DNA of 64,000 bases from Anaerolineae bacterium (GCA_023382675.1 JAHDWN010000001.1:1-64000), one strand, 5' to 3'; positions 33,896-43,135 are shown, counted from the first letter of the stretch. Numbers and translations are program-made. The notes: generated by a model from the letters alone, not told the origin.

Positions 33896-35032
33896 TCATT
33901 TTGCCGAAGATAATTGCAGTAAATAACCGAGGCGGAGCGCGGCATTCTCAACGAGCGCATCTGCCTCCTTCAACGCTTGTTGGAGGGACATTGGGCGCGG
34001 CATGATCGGCAGCGCGGACCAGATGCCGGCGTCATGCAGGCGCTTTTCGTCCACATCCAATGTACCCACCAGAGCGATAGTGCGTACACCTTGTGACATA
34101 GCCCTGCGGGCAATTCCGAACGGGCCTTTGCCGCTCAATGTCTGGCTGTCGATGCGCCCCTCTCCGGTAATGACGAGATCGGCGTCCCGCAAAAGATCGT
34201 CGAAGTGGTGGTAGTCGAGAATGAGACCGACTCCCGATTGAATACGTCCGTTTGCGAACGCCAGCAATCCAGCGGCAAAAGCGCCTGCTGCACCTCCCCC
34301 AGGTGTCGTTCGCACATCGATGCTCATCTGCTTGTGTACGATCTCAAACAAGCGTTGTAGCCCGGCTTCGAGTTGCTGCACATCCGCGGCAGACGCGCCT
34401 TTCTGCGGAGCGTAAACGGCTGCCGCGCCGTGCGGCCCCACAGCCGGATTATCGACATCTGAAGCGATGATGACCTCGACATCGCGCAACCGAGCATCCA
34501 GATTCGCATTATCGATCACCTTCAGATGTCGGAGCGCCGCGCCCCCCTGGTCAAGTGTGTGACCGTTACCGTCAAGAAAACGAGTGCCAAGCGCCTGGAA
34601 ACACCCCATCCCGCCGTCGGTCGTGGCACTGCCGCCCAGCCCGATAATGATCCGCCGTGCGCCAGCATCCAACGCCGAACGCATGAGAATGCCTGTGCCA
34701 TAAGTCGATGCACGCAAGGGAGCCAGTTCATGGCGGCGCAGCAATTCAAGGCCGCTCGCCAGCGCCATTTCAATCACGGCGGTTTCATTGTCGGCTAGCA
34801 GCCCAAAGGCGGCCTTAATGGGCCGACCGATGGGATCAAGCGTATCGACATCGATTCGTTGGCCGCCATGCGCGAGAAAAGCATCCAGCGTGCCATTGCC
34901 GCCATCCGCCATAGGCAGCAGATGCAAATCCGCGTCCAGACCGGAGCGGCGCAGGCCATGCGCGATGGCATCGGCCACCTGAAGTTGTGTCAAACTGTTC
35001 TTAAAGGCATTTGGCGCGATTAAGATCTTCAC
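33896..35032 (-). CDS. glycerate kinase (type II, GlxK family)
   Basis: 378 residues from GTG 35032 (GGAG 8 bases upstream); the in-frame TTG/ATG farther upstream would cross the regulatory region. Motifs: VKILIAPNAFKNSLTQLQVADAIAHGL, LLPMADGGNGTLDAFL (substrate loop), IIIGLGGSATTDGGMGCFQALG, TTPGGGAAGAFAAGLLAF and DADLVITGEGRIDSQTLSGKGPFGIA. The family turns glycerate plus ATP into 2- or 3-phosphoglycerate. It is divergent from a KDPG-aldolase-like gene, suggesting a sugar-acid degradation pair. Confidence 0.9.
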   Translation of the reverse strand: MKILIAPNAFKNSLTQLQVADAIAHGLRRSGLDADLHLLPMADGGNGTLDAFLAHGGQRIDVDTLDPIGRPIKAAFGLLADNETAVIEMALASGLELLRRHELAPLRASTYGTGILMRSALDAGARRIIIGLGGSATTDGGMGCFQALGTRFLDGNGHTLDQGGAALRHLKVIDNANLDARLRDVEVIIASDVDNPAVGPHGAAAVYAPQKGASAADVQQLEAGLQRLFEIVHKQMSIDVRTTPGGGAAGAFAAGLLAFANGRIQSGVGLILDYHHFDDLLRDADLVITGEGRIDSQTLSGKGPFGIARRAMSQGVRTIALVGTLDVDEKRLHDAGIWSALPIMPRPMSLQQALKEADALVENAALRLGYLLQLSSAK

Positions 35033-35055
35033 TGTTCCATCTCCAACAATCTGCC

Positions 35056-35080
35056 AGATGGTGTCATTTAGCGACCATCT
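35056..35080. promoter_or_regulatory. inverted repeat between glycerate kinase and aldolase genes, candidate operator
   Basis: AGATGGT (35056-35062) and ACCATCT (35074-35080) are perfect inverted repeats with an 11-base spacer, inside the 122-base gap between divergent genes. The centre-to-centre distance is about 18 bases. It could be an operator for a repressor acting on both promoters. No regulator gene is adjacent. Confidence 0.35.
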
Positions 35081-35154
35081 CATTCTCGGACAAGACAGCG
35101 CCATGAGTTTGCGGTAGAGTGATAGAGGCTGACCAAAGAGAGGATCGAGTACTC

Positions 35155-35820
35155 ATGCTATCAGTTGACGCCGCCTATCTGTCTATCGAGCAATCAGGAA
35201 TTATGGCGGGAATGCGCGGAAATTTCCCACCAGAAACCGCACTCAAGGTGTGTGAAACACTCATGGAGGCCGGGATAAACGTCTTTGAGTTTACCTACAA
35301 CAGCGTCCAACCCATCGAGGCCATGACCGCCGTCAAGCAAGCCTTTGGCGACGATGCCTGCGTCGGCATGGGCACGGTGCTTTACACCGACACTGCACGC
35401 CGTGTCCTGGATGCCGGGACTGATTTTATCGTATCCCCTGCCTTCCAACCGGATATCGTCACAATCGTACAGAACGCAGGTGTTCTGATGGGCCCCGGCG
35501 TCCTGACACCGACCGAGATTGTTACGGCGTGGAACATGGGCGTGAAACTGGTGAAGCTATTCCCCATCGGCACTCTGGGTGTCGATCACTTCAAACAGAT
35601 TCGCGGTCCACTCGATCATATCAAGTACATGTGCAACGGCGGCACGCACGATGGCAATGTCGGCGATTTTATCCGCGCGGGGGCGACAGCCTGTGGTCTG
35701 GGCAGTTGGCTGACTGGCGATGGCAGTATGCCGTTGGAGACGATCCAACTGCGTGCCACACGATTGCGCGCCGAGGTCGAAGATGCACGGGCGCATCGAA
35801 AGAACATGGTGCGCGTCTAG
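35155..35820 (+). CDS. KDPG/KHG aldolase-like protein
   Basis: 221 residues from ATG 35155. Class I aldolase TIM-barrel: GIMAGMRGNFPPETALKVCETLMEAGINVFEFTYNS (catalytic Glu position), DACVGMGTVLYTDTARRVLDAGTDFIVSPAF, VLMGPGVLTPTEIVTAWNMGVKLVKLFPIGTLGVDHFKQIRGPL, where the Lys of KLFP forms the Schiff base. The family cleaves 2-keto-3-deoxy-6-phosphogluconate (or the galactonate and 4-hydroxy forms) into pyruvate and an aldehyde. Divergent glycerate kinase suggests the pair serves degradation of a sugar acid through glyceraldehyde or tartronate semialdehyde. Confidence 0.85.
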   Translation: MLSVDAAYLSIEQSGIMAGMRGNFPPETALKVCETLMEAGINVFEFTYNSVQPIEAMTAVKQAFGDDACVGMGTVLYTDTARRVLDAGTDFIVSPAFQPDIVTIVQNAGVLMGPGVLTPTEIVTAWNMGVKLVKLFPIGTLGVDHFKQIRGPLDHIKYMCNGGTHDGNVGDFIRAGATACGLGSWLTGDGSMPLETIQLRATRLRAEVEDARAHRKNMVRV

Positions 35821-35825
35821 AAGTC

Positions 35826-36974
35826 TCAAGGTCGCCACACGGGTGACAGGCTGTGAAAATCCGGGTCTGTCACTGGTATGGGCGCGCAGGTCAGACAATC
35901 GAGATCGACGCGGAAAATCGCCAGGTGTCCCTGCCGGTCGGATAGAAAATAGAGTGACTGCCCGTCGAGCGACCAGAATGGGCTGATGTCTGCCGCAGCG
36001 CTCGAAGCAATGCGTACACGTGTCTGTCTACAATCATCCGAGGTTGGCGCGCAGTGCGCATTGATCAACGCAATGTCGGCATTGCTCTCGAACACGGTGA
36101 CGTATGCGAGGCGTTGTCCATCCGGCGACCACGCGGGTACGGTTGCATTTTGCGCATTATAGGGGTTGCTTTCGTTGGTTAAACGCCGCAGCCTGCCATC
36201 AGCCACGGACACAACGTACAACTCCCGATGCACATCCCTGAGCGAGAAAAAGGCGATTTCATCCCCATCGGGCGACCAGCTCGGACTGACATCCCATTCG
36301 CGGCTGTTCGAGAGGTTGCGGAGAACGGCGCCATCCGGTGTGACGGAATAGATCTCGGCGTCGCCCGTTCTCCAGGTAACGAATGCGATGCTGGTTTGAT
36401 CCGGCGACCAGACAGGGAAGCGATCATCGGTCGGATCGCTGACAAGCGCGTGCAACGTCTGGTCGCAATCTCGCCCTTCACGCTGGCAATTCGGATCCAG
36501 CAAATAGAGATCGCTGCTGCCATGAGAGATCTCGACGATCAAACTGCGCCCATCCGGTGACCAGATAGGCCGATACCCGGGCGCAATGGACTGTGAGATC
36601 AGCGGTTGCAGGTCGTGTGCATACCCTGGGACATCGATCACGTAAAGCTGAGCCTTGCCATTTCGATCCGAGATAAAGGCAAGACGCTGGCCGTCTGGCG
36701 ACCAGGCTGGCGCACGATCAGACGTGGGATGATGGGTGAGATTGTGCGGCAGCGCGCGTGGGACATCGAGCAAGTAGATGTCGCCGGATTCCTGCGCCTG
36801 CCGCACAAAAGTGAGCACAGGGTCGTCAGGCAATCCATGCCCAATGGCGACAAATACCCAAATCGCACACCCTGCACTTAGAGTGAGCAAGCCCACAAGA
36901 CGTAGCATGCGCCAGATCGGTCGTATCGGCAGCATTTCGCGCTCACGCGAACGATATTCTCGATTGGCAGACAA
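35826..36974 (-). CDS. TolB-like PD40 beta-propeller membrane-anchored protein
   Basis: About 382 residues. TTG 36974 has AGGGA 8 bases upstream; ATG 36935 is the alternative. A signal-anchor (LRLVGLLTLSAGCAIWVFVAI) precedes six to seven WD40-like PD40 repeats with the common core PAWSPDGQRLAFISDRNG: RPIWSPDGRSL, FPVWSPDQTSIAFVTWRTG, PSWSPDGDEIAFFSLRD, PAWSPDGQRLAYVTVF, PFWSLDGQSLYFLSDRQG. The repeats form a propeller outside the membrane, most likely binding another protein or a glycan. The gene begins 22 bases past the stop of the FAD-protein gene, so they may be cotranscribed. Confidence 0.8.
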   Translation of the reverse strand: MSANREYRSREREMLPIRPIWRMLRLVGLLTLSAGCAIWVFVAIGHGLPDDPVLTFVRQAQESGDIYLLDVPRALPHNLTHHPTSDRAPAWSPDGQRLAFISDRNGKAQLYVIDVPGYAHDLQPLISQSIAPGYRPIWSPDGRSLIVEISHGSSDLYLLDPNCQREGRDCDQTLHALVSDPTDDRFPVWSPDQTSIAFVTWRTGDAEIYSVTPDGAVLRNLSNSREWDVSPSWSPDGDEIAFFSLRDVHRELYVVSVADGRLRRLTNESNPYNAQNATVPAWSPDGQRLAYVTVFESNADIALINAHCAPTSDDCRQTRVRIASSAAADISPFWSLDGQSLYFLSDRQGHLAIFRVDLDCLTCAPIPVTDPDFHSLSPVWRP

Positions 36975-36995
36975 TTGCGTTGTCCCTGCACCGCC

Positions 36996-38000
36996 TTATT
37001 TTGCGAGCAGTGCGCGCGCTGCGGCCAACCCGGAGAGCGCCGCACCTTCGATCCGGGGTCCGGCGAAAGCATCTCCGGCAAACACAAGTGGCAACCCTGT
37101 CGCGGCCAGAAAGCGGTGGGGGTGGAGTTTCATCGGTTGGGCATAGCGCCAGCGCTTGATCTGCACTTCGCGCACATGCGCGTTCGGGTTCATAAAAGCC
37201 ACGAGTTCGGCAGTGAATCTTGAGATGATCGCTTCATCCGAATCTTCGAAATGTTCGTGACTGTAGCCCGAACTGGCTTGAACGGTGATGATGCGCGCAT
37301 CCGGGGAAATCCCTTTACGCCAGTTGTCAGCAATCCACGCGACGTCAGCATAGGCGCGTTGCAGCGCACCTGGCTCCGGCAGATAAATGTCCCCGTCAAT
37401 CCAGAACACCCCACACAGACAGGGTTGATAGTCGATCTGGTCAAGGAGTTCGGCTTCTGCAGAAACGAGCTGGATATTGCCCGCCGCAAGCAGCTTCAGC
37501 GACTCGGGCACGGGCGGCGTGAGTAAAACCTGTTTGGCCTCATAGACCATGCTGTCTGCTGACTGTGCAGCCCAACGCTCTCCATCAAATAAAAGCCTTG
37601 CGATCTGCGTCTCTAACCGGCAGTCCAGGCCTTGAGCAAGATGTTGGGCTAATGTCGCTAACCCGCCGCGTATGGCATAGCGCGCATGTCCATCACGCGG
37701 ATTATCGCTAACGCTGCCATCGCTCCAGCCTCGCGACCAGACAAATGCCAGGTCATCAGCGATCCAGGAATCCACATGCGTCTGGAACTCCGGGTCACGA
37801 GCGGTGAAGAACTGCGCGCCCAGATCAGCCGATCCAGCGCCGATAGTCCAAGTTGCCAACCTGCCACCAACTTCGTTCCCTTTGTCCACGACCACCACTG
37901 ACGCCCCAGCCCCTTTGAGAACGTGCGCCGCCATCAGGCCCGATACCCCCGCACCAACGATTAGCACATCGGTGAGCACTCGTTCTGGCATGGGTGTCAT
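36996..38000 (-). CDS. FAD-dependent amine-oxidase-like protein (renalase type)
   Basis: 334 residues from ATG 38000; ATG 37991 (MPERVLTDVLIVGAG) is equally possible because GAGG sits 2 bases before the first and 11 before the second. N-terminal dinucleotide-binding loop VLIVGAGVSGLMAAHVLKGAGASVVVVDKGNEVGGRLATW, then SADLGAQFFTARDPEF, and a C-terminal FAD end LPLVFAGDAFAGPRIEGAALSGLAAARALL. The pattern and length match renalase-like NAD(P)H/amine oxidases. The exact substrate is unknown. Confidence 0.82.
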   Translation of the reverse strand: MTPMPERVLTDVLIVGAGVSGLMAAHVLKGAGASVVVVDKGNEVGGRLATWTIGAGSADLGAQFFTARDPEFQTHVDSWIADDLAFVWSRGWSDGSVSDNPRDGHARYAIRGGLATLAQHLAQGLDCRLETQIARLLFDGERWAAQSADSMVYEAKQVLLTPPVPESLKLLAAGNIQLVSAEAELLDQIDYQPCLCGVFWIDGDIYLPEPGALQRAYADVAWIADNWRKGISPDARIITVQASSGYSHEHFEDSDEAIISRFTAELVAFMNPNAHVREVQIKRWRYAQPMKLHPHRFLAATGLPLVFAGDAFAGPRIEGAALSGLAAARALLAK

Positions 38001-38061
38001 TACCTCGTTAGATGTGTGTAGATCATGAGGGCGGATTATGGCACGTTTTTTGCCACAAACC

Positions 38062-38098
38062 GAAAACAAAACAGGGGCAGTGTTGAAACCTGCCCCTG
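38062..38098 (-). terminator. terminator of the acyl-CoA dehydrogenase gene
   Basis: CAGGGGCAG (38072-38080) pairs with CTGCCCCTG (38090-38098), 9-base loop, followed on the minus strand by TTTTGTTTTCG. It is 30 bases past the stop of the minus-strand dehydrogenase gene, and lies between it and the FAD-protein gene. Confidence 0.82.
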
Positions 38099-38127
38099 CG
38101 CCAACCAGATTGGCTTGCCACGTTGCG

Positions 38128-39291
38128 TTAGCGGAAAAGCTCGCGAACAATCACGTTGCGTTGAATCTCGCTCGTGCCTTCGTAGATTTGGAAGACCTTC
38201 ACGTCGCGCATCAGTTTTTCAACGGGATATTCTTTCATGTAGCCGTACCCGCCGAACACCTGCACTGCCTCGACTGTGACCTTCATTGCCATGTCCGCAG
38301 CGAAAGCCTTGGCATAAGCGACGGCTCTGGGGTTATGCACACCGCGATCCACCAGCCAGGCCGCCTGCCAGGCCAACAGCCGTCCTGCTTCAATATTCAT
38401 CGCCATGTCGGCGATTTTGTGGCCGATAGCCTGGTGCTGCCAGATGGGCTGCCCAAACGTCTGGCGTTCCTGGGCATATTTGATCGACTCTTCCATAGCG
38501 CGGCGGGCGACGCCCACAGCCCCGGAAGCCACACCCGGACGGCTGTGATCGAATACGCTCATTGCCAGCAGGAAGCCCATGCCTTCTTCGCCGATCCGAT
38601 TCTCAGCCGGCACTTCTACATTTTCGAAGACGATCTCCGCCGTGTCCGCCGCTCGCTGCCCCAGCTTGTCGAAGTGCCTGCTGACTTTGATGCCGGGCGT
38701 GTCCCGCTCGATCACAAAGCATGAAATGCCCTTGTGGCGCTTGCTGGGGTCAGTGACCGCGAAAACGGTGTAAAAATTGGCGTAATTGACATTGCTGATG
38801 AACATCTTCGAGCCGTTGATGACGTAGTGCCCGTTTTGACGCTCCGCGCGCGTCTGCATCCCCACGACATCGGAACCCGCAGCCGGTTCGGTGACGCAGT
38901 ATGCAGCCAGATGGCCTTTGTCCATCATCCGCTCGCCCAACCAATATTCCTTTTGCTTGGGCGTCCCACCGATCATGATGGGCAGCGACGACAGGTTGTT
39001 GACGCTCATCGCCGTGCTGATGCCGGAACAGCCATAGGCAAGCTCCTCAGCCACGAGGACTTCTTCCAGCACATTGGCGCCTGGGCCACCATACTCATCC
39101 GGGATGTTCAGATTGACCAGCCCGACCTGGCGGCCTTTCTCGATGATGTCGATCGGGAACTCAGCCGTTTGATCGTAGTGTTCCGCTTTGGGGATGATCT
39201 CCTTGGCAGCAAACTCGCGCGCCATTTGCTGCAACATCTTCTGCTCGTCGGAAAGTTCGAAAGAAATTCCGCTAACGGCAACATTTTCCAT
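38128..39291 (-). CDS. acyl-CoA dehydrogenase
   Basis: 387 residues; ATG 39291 with GGAGA upstream. Full acyl-CoA dehydrogenase: SDEQKMLQQMAREFAAKEI, YCVTEPAAGSDVVGMQTRAERQNGHYVINGSKMFISN (FAD and substrate region), QAIGHKIADMAMNIEAGRLL, VQVFGGYGYMKEYPVEKLMRDVKVFQIYEGTSEIQRNVIVREL, in which the Glu of YEGTSE is the catalytic base of short-chain types. It oxidises acyl-CoA to trans-2-enoyl-CoA, passing electrons to ETF. No beta-oxidation gene is next to it. Confidence 0.93.
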   Translation of the reverse strand: MENVAVSGISFELSDEQKMLQQMAREFAAKEIIPKAEHYDQTAEFPIDIIEKGRQVGLVNLNIPDEYGGPGANVLEEVLVAEELAYGCSGISTAMSVNNLSSLPIMIGGTPKQKEYWLGERMMDKGHLAAYCVTEPAAGSDVVGMQTRAERQNGHYVINGSKMFISNVNYANFYTVFAVTDPSKRHKGISCFVIERDTPGIKVSRHFDKLGQRAADTAEIVFENVEVPAENRIGEEGMGFLLAMSVFDHSRPGVASGAVGVARRAMEESIKYAQERQTFGQPIWQHQAIGHKIADMAMNIEAGRLLAWQAAWLVDRGVHNPRAVAYAKAFAADMAMKVTVEAVQVFGGYGYMKEYPVEKLMRDVKVFQIYEGTSEIQRNVIVRELFR

Positions 39292-39391
39292 CTTGTGTCT
39301 TCTCCAGATTTCGCAATTTAATCTTACGTTGATTCGATTATAGCGCTGACGACGGATCTATGGCAGTAATTTTGGGCAACTGAGACTTCAG

Positions 39392-39420
39392 TTCGCCTGT
39401 CTCCCCTTGTATGCTATAGA
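39392..39420 (+). promoter_or_regulatory. promoter of the HMT/MTHFR gene
   Basis: TTCGCC (39392-39397), 17-base spacer, TATAGA (39415-39420), preceded by TGC to give an extended -10. The ATG at 39455 is 35 bases downstream of the -10. Confidence 0.5.
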
Positions 39421-39454
39421 GCATAGTCCAGTGAGCAGCCGAGAACGAGACACG

Positions 39455-41320
39455 ATGAGCCAGGGGGCATTTCTCAGCCGAATCAAGAGTAAGAAGCCAC
39501 TGCTAGCCGATGGCGCAATGGGCACCTTGCTTCACACTCGGGGCATTCCGATAGATGCCGCTTTTGATGAGCTTAATCTCACCCGGCCAGAACTTGTGTT
39601 GGACATACATCGCGCATACATCGAAGCAGGCGCCGATTTGATCGAGACCAACACATTTGGCGCAAACCGCTTCAAACTCGCGGAACAAGGGTTAGAACTG
39701 CGCGTGAAAGATGTCGTCAGCGCCGGAGTCGCATTGGCAAAGCGCGCCGTAGCGGAAACCGAGCGTGAAGTGTTTATTGCAGGCTCGGTCGGCCCGCTTG
39801 GTGTCAGCATACAGCCCTATGGTCGGATCAAAGCTGAGGATGCGCGCGCAGCCTTCGCTGAACAAATCGGCGCGCTCGCTGAGGGCGGCGTCGATCTCAT
39901 CATTCTGGAGACCTTTACCAACCTGCATGAAATCCAGGAAGCACTAGCCGCTGCTCGCGAAGTCGCGCCTCAACTTCCCATTGTCGCCGAGATGACGTTT
40001 ACACCTGATGATCGAACCATCATGGGTTATCTGCCTGGGCGCGTGGCACACGAATTGAAAGAAGCCGGTGCTGACGTGATCGGCGTCAATTGCAGCGGCG
40101 GCCCGGCACAAATCGCCCGCATCTTGCAAGCCATGCACCAGGCCGAGCCAGACGCCCTGTTCTCGGCCATGCCCAATGCAGGGCTTCCGGAGAATGTCCA
40201 TGGGCGCACCATGTATCCCGCAGGCGGAGACTACTTTGCAGACTACGCACTGACGTTTGGCGCATTAGGCGCCAATATCGTCGGGGGCTGCTGCGGCACA
40301 ACGCCAGAACATATTGCCGCGATGCGCCTAGCGCTTGACGATGTCGGACGCCCCGTGCCTCCCATCACATTTCTGGAAGAGGTCGAAGAAACGAACGGCG
40401 ATTCGTCGCCCTACCAATCGGAACTGGCGGACAAACTGGCACGCGGCAAATTCATCATTGGCGTCGAAATGTCGCCACCGCGCAGCCATTCGCTTGGCCC
40501 GCTCCTGACATCGGCAGAAATGCTCCGGAATTCCGGCGCGGACGTGATCAATGTGCCGGACAGCCCGACGGCACGGATGCGTATGAGTCCGTGGGCAGTG
40601 TGTAACCTGATCCAGACACGCGTTGGCATGGAGTCGATCCTCCACTTCCCCACCCGCGGCCGCAACCTGCTGCGCATACAGGGGGATTTGCTGGGGGCAC
40701 ACGCCATGGGACTGCGCAATTTGTTTGTGTGCATGGGCGACCCGACCAAGATCGGTGACTATCCCGACGCAATGGACAACTACGACATTTCGCCATCGGC
40801 CCTCATTCAAGTCATCAAGCAGCGCTTGAATCGCGGTATCGACCAGGCAGGAAACGCCATCGGACTGCCGACCAGTTTTACGATTGGCTGTGCTTTGAAC
40901 ATGGGAGCGCAGAATTCAGACAAGGAAATCGACCTCCTGATCAGAAAACTCGACAACGGCGCAGACTTCGCGCTCAGCCAGCCGGTCTTTGAGCCTGAGC
41001 GGGCACGGCAATTCCTGCGTCGTTATGCGGAGATTCGCGGCGAACCGCTCCACCTTCCCATCTTGATGGGTGTCATGCCTCTCTACAGCCTACGCCACGC
41101 CCAATTCCTGCATAATGAGATTCCAGGCATCGACATCCCGCCGGACATCCTCAAACGGATCGAGAACGCCGGCGAGGATGCGGATCGGGAAGGGGTTACC
41201 ATCGCCAGTGAATTGATCCAGCAGATGCGCGATGTCATACACGGCACGTACATCATCCCGCCATTCGGCAAGTACGACCTGGCGGCGCAGGTGATCGATG
41301 CGATGGGCGTTTCTGCATAG
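39455..41320 (+). CDS. bifunctional homocysteine S-methyltransferase / 5,10-methylenetetrahydrofolate reductase
   Basis: 621 residues from ATG 39455. Residues 1-300 are a Zn-dependent homocysteine methyltransferase: PLLADGAMGTLLHTRGIPIDAAFDELNLTRPELV, ETNTFGANRFKL, DVIGVNCSGGPAQI and NIVGGCCGTTPEHIAAMRLA, with Cys residues that bind zinc. Residues 330-615 are a methylene-THF reductase TIM barrel (FIIGVEMSPPRSHSLGPLL, DVINVPDSP, LRNLFVCMGDPTKIGDYPDA, FALSQPVFEPERARQFLRRYAE). The fusion, as in Bacillus YitJ, makes methyl donors and methylates homocysteine to methionine. No methionine riboswitch is seen upstream. Confidence 0.92.
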   Translation: MSQGAFLSRIKSKKPLLADGAMGTLLHTRGIPIDAAFDELNLTRPELVLDIHRAYIEAGADLIETNTFGANRFKLAEQGLELRVKDVVSAGVALAKRAVAETEREVFIAGSVGPLGVSIQPYGRIKAEDARAAFAEQIGALAEGGVDLIILETFTNLHEIQEALAAAREVAPQLPIVAEMTFTPDDRTIMGYLPGRVAHELKEAGADVIGVNCSGGPAQIARILQAMHQAEPDALFSAMPNAGLPENVHGRTMYPAGGDYFADYALTFGALGANIVGGCCGTTPEHIAAMRLALDDVGRPVPPITFLEEVEETNGDSSPYQSELADKLARGKFIIGVEMSPPRSHSLGPLLTSAEMLRNSGADVINVPDSPTARMRMSPWAVCNLIQTRVGMESILHFPTRGRNLLRIQGDLLGAHAMGLRNLFVCMGDPTKIGDYPDAMDNYDISPSALIQVIKQRLNRGIDQAGNAIGLPTSFTIGCALNMGAQNSDKEIDLLIRKLDNGADFALSQPVFEPERARQFLRRYAEIRGEPLHLPILMGVMPLYSLRHAQFLHNEIPGIDIPPDILKRIENAGEDADREGVTIASELIQQMRDVIHGTYIIPPFGKYDLAAQVIDAMGVSA

Positions 41321-41443
41321 CAGCGGCGATATACCAATTCTGTTATGTGCTCGATTGTGAATCGCCGTCTACACTTTCGGCATTCGGTCAGCCTGCCCGT
41401 CCTATGAACCTCGAAGATGCTGTCAAAGAAACCGGTTCAGCCC

Positions 41444-41472
41444 TTGCGGAATGAGAACTTTTGTTCTATAAT
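41444..41472 (+). promoter_or_regulatory. sigma70-type promoter of the lytic transglycosylase gene
   Basis: TTGCGG (41444-41449), 17-base spacer, TATAAT (41467-41472). The ATG is at 41586, so the leader is about 107 bases. The remaining leader has no recognisable structure. Confidence 0.65.
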
Positions 41473-41585
41473 CGACATCGTACAAACACCCCAAATGCAT
41501 GGGGTATATGAGAGAAATGCCAATCCTTCTCTGACGCTTCTCCATGTAGAATCAAGCTGTTCTCGTCTAGTCTTCTTGAGGACAA

Positions 41586-42347
41586 ATGACAACTCAGACA
41601 AAATCTCTGCGCGGCACGCAGCGGGCGCGTAATATGACATCCCCTGGTAGCCCGTCTCGCAAGAGTAAGGCAAACAAGTCCTCCAATAAGCGCCGTGAAA
41701 CGATGATCCGTATGCTGCCAGGCTGGATCATTCTGGGCATTGTGCTGGTGATCCTGCTGCCGCAGATCCTGTCATTGACTCTGGGTGCTGCGGGATGGGT
41801 GATCACGAGTATTCCAAATTGGATGGCAAATGTGTCGATGGGCACGCAGGGATCGGCAATTGCCCCGCTTTTCACCCGCGAAGTCGATTACTGGGCGACG
41901 GATATTCAGCGCTGGTCACAGGAGTACAATATCCCGCCCAACCTCCTGGCAACGGTCATGCAAATCGAGTCCTGTGGTCATGACGGTATCGACAGCTATG
42001 CCGGAGCGCGTGGTCTGTTTCAGGTGATGCCGTTTCACTTTGACTATGGCGAAGATATGATCGACCCGGATACGAACGCGATGCGTGGCGCAAACTTCCT
42101 CAATGAGTGTTTGAGCTATGCGAACGGCGATCCAGGGTTGGCGCTGGCCTGTTACAATGGCGGGCCATCCGTCGTACAACGCCCGTTCTCCTCGTGGCCG
42201 GCTGAAACACAGCGTTACTACACCTGGGGCACGGCAATTTACCTGGATGCAGAGCAAAACAGCCAGAGGAGCGCCACCCTGCAAGAATGGCTGCGTGTAG
42301 GCGGGCAAAACCTGTGCAACACTGCTGCGAGCCACCTCGGACTGTAA
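41586..42347 (+). CDS. membrane-anchored lytic transglycosylase (SLT domain)
   Basis: 253 residues; ATG 41586 with GAGG upstream. A basic N-terminal cytoplasmic tail (about 1-40) and a signal anchor (GWIILGIVLVILLPQILSLTLGAAGWVI) precede an SLT lysozyme-like domain: IQRWSQEYNIPPNLLATVMQIESCGHDGIDSYAGARGLFQVMPFHF, with catalytic Glu in QIESCG, then NAMRGANFLNECLSYANGDPGLALACYNGG. It cleaves peptidoglycan strands with formation of 1,6-anhydro ends. It probably remodels the wall together with the PBP1A. Confidence 0.88.
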   Translation: MTTQTKSLRGTQRARNMTSPGSPSRKSKANKSSNKRRETMIRMLPGWIILGIVLVILLPQILSLTLGAAGWVITSIPNWMANVSMGTQGSAIAPLFTREVDYWATDIQRWSQEYNIPPNLLATVMQIESCGHDGIDSYAGARGLFQVMPFHFDYGEDMIDPDTNAMRGANFLNECLSYANGDPGLALACYNGGPSVVQRPFSSWPAETQRYYTWGTAIYLDAEQNSQRSATLQEWLRVGGQNLCNTAASHLGL

Positions 42348-42424
42348 TCGAGGATCAAATCTCTCCAGTATGAGGCTATAATGTTTTCAGGTTGCATAGT
42401 CTGCATCGTGAAGGAAAAGTACTG

Positions 42425-43120
42425 ATGGAAATGCCCTTTCACCTGAAAACACTCCCGGCAGAAGCCCTTGACATCCTGCGTTTCTTTGCGGGACACAATG
42501 AAGCCGTCGCTCAAACCAGCGCCATGATTGACACTACGGGCTTGAATGAGCGCCGTTTCGGGGTTGCCCTGCGCCGGTTAGTGACAAAGGGGTATCTCAT
42601 CATGGATGGCTATCAGTCATATCGCCTCAGCGATAATGGACGCCGGGCAGTTGAAGACCTTGCCGCTTACGATGAGACGGCACCCGAAGCAGCCGAAAGC
42701 GCCAGCTCACGCGTCGTCACACGCCGCCTTGTATTGGTAACGCCGCGCGCACTCCTCAGTGGGCAGCCCACGAACGTCTATGCCGGTTTCGACGAGCCGG
42801 AAGATGGCGAATATGTGGAAGAGCCGCTCAATTTGCTCGTCCGCCTCCAGGTCGTGAACAGCGCCGACGACATCAATTCCAACAAAGACTCCGCCATGCT
42901 GCTCGACAACAAAGCAGCCCGGCAGGTATTCGAAATCATCGCCGGGGCGTATACCAAGGTGCGCCTGCGCTGTTTTGTCTATCAAATCGAAAACGAAGAA
43001 GATCCGCCGATGATGGCGGGCGGAATGTACGTCGATTTGAACGTCGTTGCCCAACCGGAGAACGATGATCGCGGTTTGACGGCATATGGTGTTGACGTGC
43101 AGTTCCTGGTGCGTGAATAG
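42425..43120 (+). CDS. winged-helix protein of unknown function
   Basis: 231 residues from ATG 42425, with AAGGAAA upstream. Residues 1-75 look like a winged helix-turn-helix (PAEALDILRFFAGHNEAVAQTSAMIDTTGLNERRFGVALRRLVTKGYLIMDGYQSYRLSDNGRRAVEDL). Residues 100-230 are beta-rich (RVVTRRLVLVTPRALLSGQPTNVYAGFDEP...LLVRLQVVNS...KVRLRCFVYQIENE...YVDLNVVAQPEN), a C-terminal domain not recognised. A TATAAT at 42377-42382 may be its -10. It could be a DNA-binding regulator with a ligand-binding or oligomerising part. Confidence 0.5.
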   Translation: MEMPFHLKTLPAEALDILRFFAGHNEAVAQTSAMIDTTGLNERRFGVALRRLVTKGYLIMDGYQSYRLSDNGRRAVEDLAAYDETAPEAAESASSRVVTRRLVLVTPRALLSGQPTNVYAGFDEPEDGEYVEEPLNLLVRLQVVNSADDINSNKDSAMLLDNKAARQVFEIIAGAYTKVRLRCFVYQIENEEDPPMMAGGMYVDLNVVAQPENDDRGLTAYGVDVQFLVRE

Positions 43121-43135
43121 ATTGCCGATAGGCAG

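Noticed and set aside
35059-35119. Glycerate kinase starting farther upstream (TTG/ATG near 35104)
   Set aside because: The GTG at 35032 has GGAG at good distance and the homologous N-terminus VKILIAPNAF begins there.
39292-39454. SAM or cobalamin riboswitch upstream of the HMT/MTHFR gene
   Set aside because: The 160-base gap is short, the leader after the -10 is only about 30 bases, and no riboswitch core was seen.
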